NCBI GenBank assembly: GCA_016284115.1
Contig: JAEEOD010000254.1
Span: 1 to 9,913, forward strand
Length of the DNA: 9,913 nt
Source: Bacteroidaceae bacterium
Lineage (GTDB): Bacteria > Bacteroidota > Bacteroidia > Bacteroidales > Bacteroidaceae
Direction: 5' to 3'
The position numbers and the translations under genes are program-made. Positions 6,692 to 9,913 of this stretch are shown here, one piece after another (position 1 is the first letter of the stretch; every line of letters starts with the position of its first letter). The notes below the pieces were generated by a model. It was not told the origin of the DNA. It ran no database searches and saw only the letters and a list, made by a program, of their open reading frames with translations.

Positions 6692-7531
6692 ATGCAGAAT
6701 TTTAATCAGATCACAAACGGTACAAAGAGAGATATCAAAACAATTGAGGAGTTGAGAAGAATACAACTCGACTTATTATTAGCATTCCACCACTTTTGCG
6801 TATCTAATGACATTAAGTATTCTCTAGCGTATGGTACCCTCTTGGGTGCTATTCGTCATAGAGGGTATATACCATGGGATGACGACATAGATGTATGTAT
6901 GCTTCGATGTGAATATGAGAAATTGGAAATGCTGTTTCCCGATGTTTTGGATAATAAGTATGTCTTCTACACTTTGAAAAGATACGATAAATGGAACCGA
7001 CCCTATGGGAAATTTTATAATTCGGAAACAGTTGAAATAGAGAAATCTAAGCATAATGTGACTATAGGGGTAAACATCGATATTTTCCCGATAGATGATG
7101 TTCCTGATAGCCAAAAAGAATTTGAGAAATTCAGAGTCAGACGCCGTTATTTGATTCAAGCAAATACTATGAAAGGATTAGTATTGTCACACAAGCGTAG
7201 TATTTGGAAAAATACAATAGTAGTAATATGTCAGTTTTTACTATTGCCGTTCTCGACACAATTTTTAGCTCGAATCATTGATAATTATGCTCGCAGCCAG
7301 AACGGGAAAAATTATAAGAGTGTTTTTCGTAGTTGCGATACAATTGTTGGGAGGCATAGTTTTTTAAAGGCACTATTTGATACTTATATTGACGTACCAT
7401 TTGAGGATTATGAGTTCAAAGCGATGCGCGGTTATGATGAGTATTTAAAGTGCTGCTACGGAGATTATATGGAACTCCCTCCTATTGAGAAACGAGTGTC
7501 CCATCACGTTTTTACGGCATATTGGAAATAA
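6692..7531 (+). CDS. LicD-family phosphotransferase, probable phospho-AEP or phosphocholine transferase to glycan
   Basis: This 279-residue LicD-family protein would transfer a phosphorylated head group from a CDP- or CMP-activated donor to a sugar of the growing glycan at the cytoplasmic side of the membrane. The signature segment runs from AYGTLLGAIRHRGYIPW (46-62) into the metal-binding DDDID (63-67). It is followed by GVNIDIFPIDDVP (126-138) and the typical C-terminal YGDYMELPP (256-264) with a His pair at 271-272. Residues 174-197 are strongly hydrophobic and may give membrane association. ATG 6692 is the only sensible start, as an in-frame TGA lies at 6677-6679. RfbA follows after 15 bases. 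LicD proteins are known for phosphocholine, but the AEP and probable CMP-AEP genes upstream make AEP the likelier group here. The family is firm; the donor and acceptor are inferred. Confidence 0.9.
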   Translation: MQNFNQITNGTKRDIKTIEELRRIQLDLLLAFHHFCVSNDIKYSLAYGTLLGAIRHRGYIPWDDDIDVCMLRCEYEKLEMLFPDVLDNKYVFYTLKRYDKWNRPYGKFYNSETVEIEKSKHNVTIGVNIDIFPIDDVPDSQKEFEKFRVRRRYLIQANTMKGLVLSHKRSIWKNTIVVICQFLLLPFSTQFLARIIDNYARSQNGKNYKSVFRSCDTIVGRHSFLKALFDTYIDVPFEDYEFKAMRGYDEYLKCCYGDYMELPPIEKRVSHHVFTAYWK

Positions 7532-7546
7532 TAGTTTTATATAAAG

Positions 7547-8482
7547 ATGAAAGGAATCGTACTTGCCGGAGGTTCCGGCACGCGCCTCTACCCTATCACA
7601 AAAGGTGTTAGTAAGCAACTTTTGCCCATCTATGATAAGCCAATGGTGTATTATCCTATTTCGGCATTGATGTTGGCCGGGATAAGAGATATACTGATTA
7701 TCTCAACACCATATGATTTGCCGGGCTTCAAGCGATTGCTTGGGGATGGATCTGACTATGGTGTGCATTTTGAATATGCAGAGCAACCTTCTCCTGATGG
7801 ATTAGCTCAAGCTTTTATCATTGGCGAAGAGTTTATTGGAAATGATAGTGTTTGTTTGGTGCTCGGCGACAATATCTTCTATGGGAGTGGTTTTACTGCT
7901 TTACTAAGAAATGCAGTTCGAGACGCAAAAGAGAATAATAAGGCAACAGTATTTGGCTATTGGGTTTCAGATCCGGAGCGGTATGGTGTTGCTGAGTTTG
8001 ATAAACTAGGCAACTGCTGGAGTATAGAGGAGAAGCCCAAACATCCGAAGAGCAACTATGCGGTTGTGGGATTGTATTTTTATCCTAACAAGGTAGTAGA
8101 TGTCGCGAAGCATATTAAGCCTTCTGCACGTGGCGAATTGGAGATTACAACTGTCAATCAGGAATTTCTGAAAGATGGAGAGTTGAAGGTTCAAGTCTTT
8201 GGGCGAGGTTTTGCTTGGTTGGACACTGGAACACACGATAGTTTAGCCGATGCAAGTACATTTGTCGAAGTTGTCGAAAAACGTCAGGGGCTTAAGATAG
8301 CATGTCTCGAAGGTATAGCTTACCGCAAAGGATGGATCACGGAAGAGAAGATGCGTGAACTAGCTAGACCGATGATAAAAAACCAGTATGGACAGTATCT
8401 GCTGAAGGTGATAGACGAGATGAAAGAAGATATAACATCCGACACGTTTACTCATCCCACAATGAGAGGTCCTCAAGAATAA
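7547..8482 (+). CDS. rfbA: Glucose-1-phosphate thymidylyltransferase (RmlA)
   Basis: This 311-residue cytoplasmic enzyme makes dTDP-glucose from dTTP and glucose-1-phosphate, the first step towards dTDP-L-rhamnose and other dTDP-deoxysugars. The sequence is a canonical RmlA. The nucleotide loop is GGSGTRLYP (8-16) with [11 protein letters not shown] (22-32). The metal-binding Asp lies in [10 protein letters not shown] (D108), followed by EEKP (161-164), GELEIT (196-201) and the second metal Asp in WLDTGTH (D226). The family length is usually around 290; the extra residues form a short hydrophilic tail. The gene lies 15 bases after the LicD gene and 13 before the flippase start, in a probable operon. 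No rfbB, rfbC or rfbD is in the window, so the final dTDP-sugar cannot be named. The start has an A/T-rich upstream without a Shine-Dalgarno site, as is usual in Bacteroidetes. Confidence 0.97.
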   Translation: MKGIVLAGGSGTRLYPITKGVSKQLLPIYDKPMVYYPISALMLAGIRDILIISTPYDLPGFKRLLGDGSDYGVHFEYAEQPSPDGLAQAFIIGEEFIGNDSVCLVLGDNIFYGSGFTALLRNAVRDAKENNKATVFGYWVSDPERYGVAEFDKLGNCWSIEEKPKHPKSNYAVVGLYFYPNKVVDVAKHIKPSARGELEITTVNQEFLKDGELKVQVFGRGFAWLDTGTHDSLADASTFVEVVEKRQGLKIACLEGIAYRKGWITEEKMRELARPMIKNQYGQYLLKVIDEMKEDITSDTFTHPTMRGPQE

Positions 8483-8488
8483 GAGGTG
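8483..8488 (+). promoter_or_regulatory. Shine-Dalgarno-like site before the flippase gene
   Basis: GAGGTG immediately follows the rfbA stop codon and lies 7 bases before the ATG at 8496. It matches six bases of the classical anti-Shine-Dalgarno complement. The other starts in this window lack such a site, so it supports 8496 as the flippase start and suggests independent initiation there. Confidence 0.5.
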
Positions 8489-8495
8489 TGATTAG

Positions 8496-9913
8496 ATGGC
8501 AGAATCTCTTAAGAATACCACAGTCCTAGGAGTGGGATGGTCAATTGCTGATACCTTGTCTTATCAGGGTGTTACATTTTTGGTCGGAATGGTTTTAGCG
8601 CGATTGCTCACTCCTGAAGAATATGGACTAATAGGGATTATTACTATTTTTATAATTGTATTTGATGCTATTGTAGATGGTGGCTTCTCAAATGCCCTTA
8701 TTAGGAAGAATGATGCTGATGACTTAGATTATAGCACAGTTTTTTTTGCGAACCTTGTAGTGAGTTTGTTGCTCGCCGCATTGTTGTTCTTTTCCTCACC
8801 TGCAATTGGCTCTTTCTTCAAGCAACCTCAATTAGTGCCGCTTACGAAGGTAATGTCGACGATTATTATCATCAATGCTTTTGCTATCATACAGCGCACT
8901 ATCCTGGTAAAAAGGATTGACTTTAAGACTCAGACAAAATGTTCGTTTACTTCTTCAATTATAGGCGGTGCCGTAGGTATAGGAATGGCATTGTCAGGAT
9001 TTGGCGTTTGGAGCCTTGTTGGGCAACAAGTAAGTATGCAATTAGTGAGAGCCATCCTGCTGTGGTGCCTGACACGCTGGTATCCAAAATTGCAGTATTC
9101 ATGGTGCCGGTTCAAGGAGTTGTTTAGTTTTGGATGGAAACTTCTTGTTTCAAGTATTATTTCCACTCTCTGGAACCAAATTTATCAAGTGGTAATAGGA
9201 AAGTTTTACAACCCGGCTTCATTAGGTCAGTTTACTCGTGCTCAGCAGTTCTCTACCATTTGCTCATCAAACCTTACGGCTGTTGTGCAACGCGTTAGTT
9301 ATCCTGTGCTTAGTACAATTCAGGATGACAAACCTCGATTAAAAGAAGCATATAGACGAGTTATCAAGACCACCGTATTGATGTCGTTTGTGTTGATGCT
9401 TGGAATGGCTGCCGTTGCGAAATCAATGATACAAGTGTTAATTGGCGACCAATGGCTTCCAGCTGTACCTTATCTTCAGATTATCTGTTTATACATGATG
9501 CTATATCCCCTTCATGCAATTAATCTCAATATGCTTCAGGTACAAGGAAGAAGTGATCTTTATTTGAAACTGGAAATTCTGAAGAAAAGCATAGCTGTGA
9601 TTCCTGTACTTCTGGGTATTTTTGTTAGTATTTATTGGATGTTGGCGGGCTGTCTAGTAACAGATTTATTTGCGTTCTATTTGAATGCTCATTATTCAGG
9701 GCCTTTTATAAGTTATAGTTTTAAGGATCAGGTTAAGGATATATTACCCTCTTTGGGAATTGCAATGACTATGGCTTTGCCAGTCTTTTGTCTATCATTT
9801 TTGCCAGTTAATCCATTTCTTCTTTTGCCTTTGCAGATTATCGCTGGAGCAATGATAACAATAGCTTTATGTGAAAAGGTTAAGTTGGAGGAATATGAAG
9901 AACTAAGGGAGAT
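8496..9913 (+). CDS. Wzx-type polysaccharide flippase (MOP superfamily), 3'-truncated by the window edge
   Basis: This frame is open from ATG 8496 to the last base, giving 472 complete codons without a stop. Flippases of this type are usually about 480 residues, so only the extreme C-terminus is missing. It would be an inner-membrane protein that flips the undecaprenyl-diphosphate-linked repeat unit to the periplasm for polymerisation. The N-terminal part has the family's GWSIADTLSYQG (13-24) and ARLLTPEEYGLIGI (35-48) segments. Many hydrophobic segments follow, for example around residues 83-105, 119-137, 293-309, 366-395 and 417-458. The central FGWKLLVSS (212-220) and YNPASLGQFTRAQQF (238-252) are typical of the WzxC/TuaB-like branch. 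Hydrophilic stretches such as 274-292 fit cytoplasmic loops. It follows rfbA by 13 bases and is preceded by a Shine-Dalgarno-like site. I translated it by eye and found no frameshift. The specific lipid-linked substrate cannot be read from the sequence. Confidence 0.9.
   Translation, partial: MAESLKNTTVLGVGWSIADTLSYQGVTFLVGMVLARLLTPEEYGLIGIITIFIIVFDAIVDGGFSNALIRKNDADDLDYSTVFFANLVVSLLLAALLFFSSPAIGSFFKQPQLVPLTKVMSTIIIINAFAIIQRTILVKRIDFKTQTKCSFTSSIIGGAVGIGMALSGFGVWSLVGQQVSMQLVRAILLWCLTRWYPKLQYSWCRFKELFSFGWKLLVSSIISTLWNQIYQVVIGKFYNPASLGQFTRAQQFSTICSSNLTAVVQRVSYPVLSTIQDDKPRLKEAYRRVIKTTVLMSFVLMLGMAAVAKSMIQVLIGDQWLPAVPYLQIICLYMMLYPLHAINLNMLQVQGRSDLYLKLEILKKSIAVIPVLLGIFVSIYWMLAGCLVTDLFAFYLNAHYSGPFISYSFKDQVKDILPSLGIAMTMALPVFCLSFLPVNPFLLLPLQIIAGAMITIALCEKVKLEEYEELRE

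Noticed and set aside
1..9913. Search for CRISPR arrays, tRNA or rRNA genes, insertion sequences and attachment sites
   Set aside because: No regularly spaced repeats, transposase-like frames, terminal inverted repeats or recognisable RNA gene motifs were seen on either strand by eye.

Overview
This window looks like the interior of a surface-polysaccharide (capsule or O-antigen-like) locus from a member of the Bacteroidales, such as Bacteroides, Parabacteroides or Prevotella. The grounds are the moderately AT-rich sequence, the A/T-rich start contexts that mostly lack a Shine-Dalgarno site, and a gene set that recalls the aepX-aepY-aepZ genes of Bacteroides fragilis capsule loci. All genes are on the + strand. 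The first and last genes are cut by the window edges.

Layout. Bases 3-686 hold the 3' part of a calcineurin-like metallophosphoesterase. A 352-base stretch without a confident gene follows (687-1038). Next come five very tightly packed genes (1039-6390, gaps of 1-4 bases): a LicC/PntC-like nucleotidyltransferase, phosphoenolpyruvate mutase with an N-terminal cytidylyltransferase-like domain, phosphonopyruvate decarboxylase, 2-aminoethylphosphonate (AEP) transaminase, and an ornithine cyclodeaminase/mu-crystallin family protein. A second stretch without a confident gene (6391-6691) separates this cassette from a LicD-family transferase (6692-7531), glucose-1-phosphate thymidylyltransferase RfbA/RmlA (7547-8482) and a Wzx-type flippase that runs off the window (8496 onward).

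How the genes work together. PEP is rearranged to phosphonopyruvate, decarboxylated to phosphonoacetaldehyde and transaminated to AEP. The nucleotidyltransferase would activate AEP as CMP-AEP, and LicD would transfer phospho-AEP onto a sugar of the repeat unit. RfbA supplies a dTDP-sugar and the flippase exports the lipid-linked unit. The product would be a glycan decorated with a carbon-phosphorus zwitterionic group. The four AEP-forming and activating roles rest on clear motifs. The AEP specificity of the nucleotidyltransferase and of LicD is inferred from context.

The least explained component is the ornithine cyclodeaminase-family gene at the end of the AEP cassette. It could regenerate the alanine used by the transaminase or carry out an unrecognised modification of AEP. 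No mobile element, CRISPR array, tRNA or rRNA was seen.
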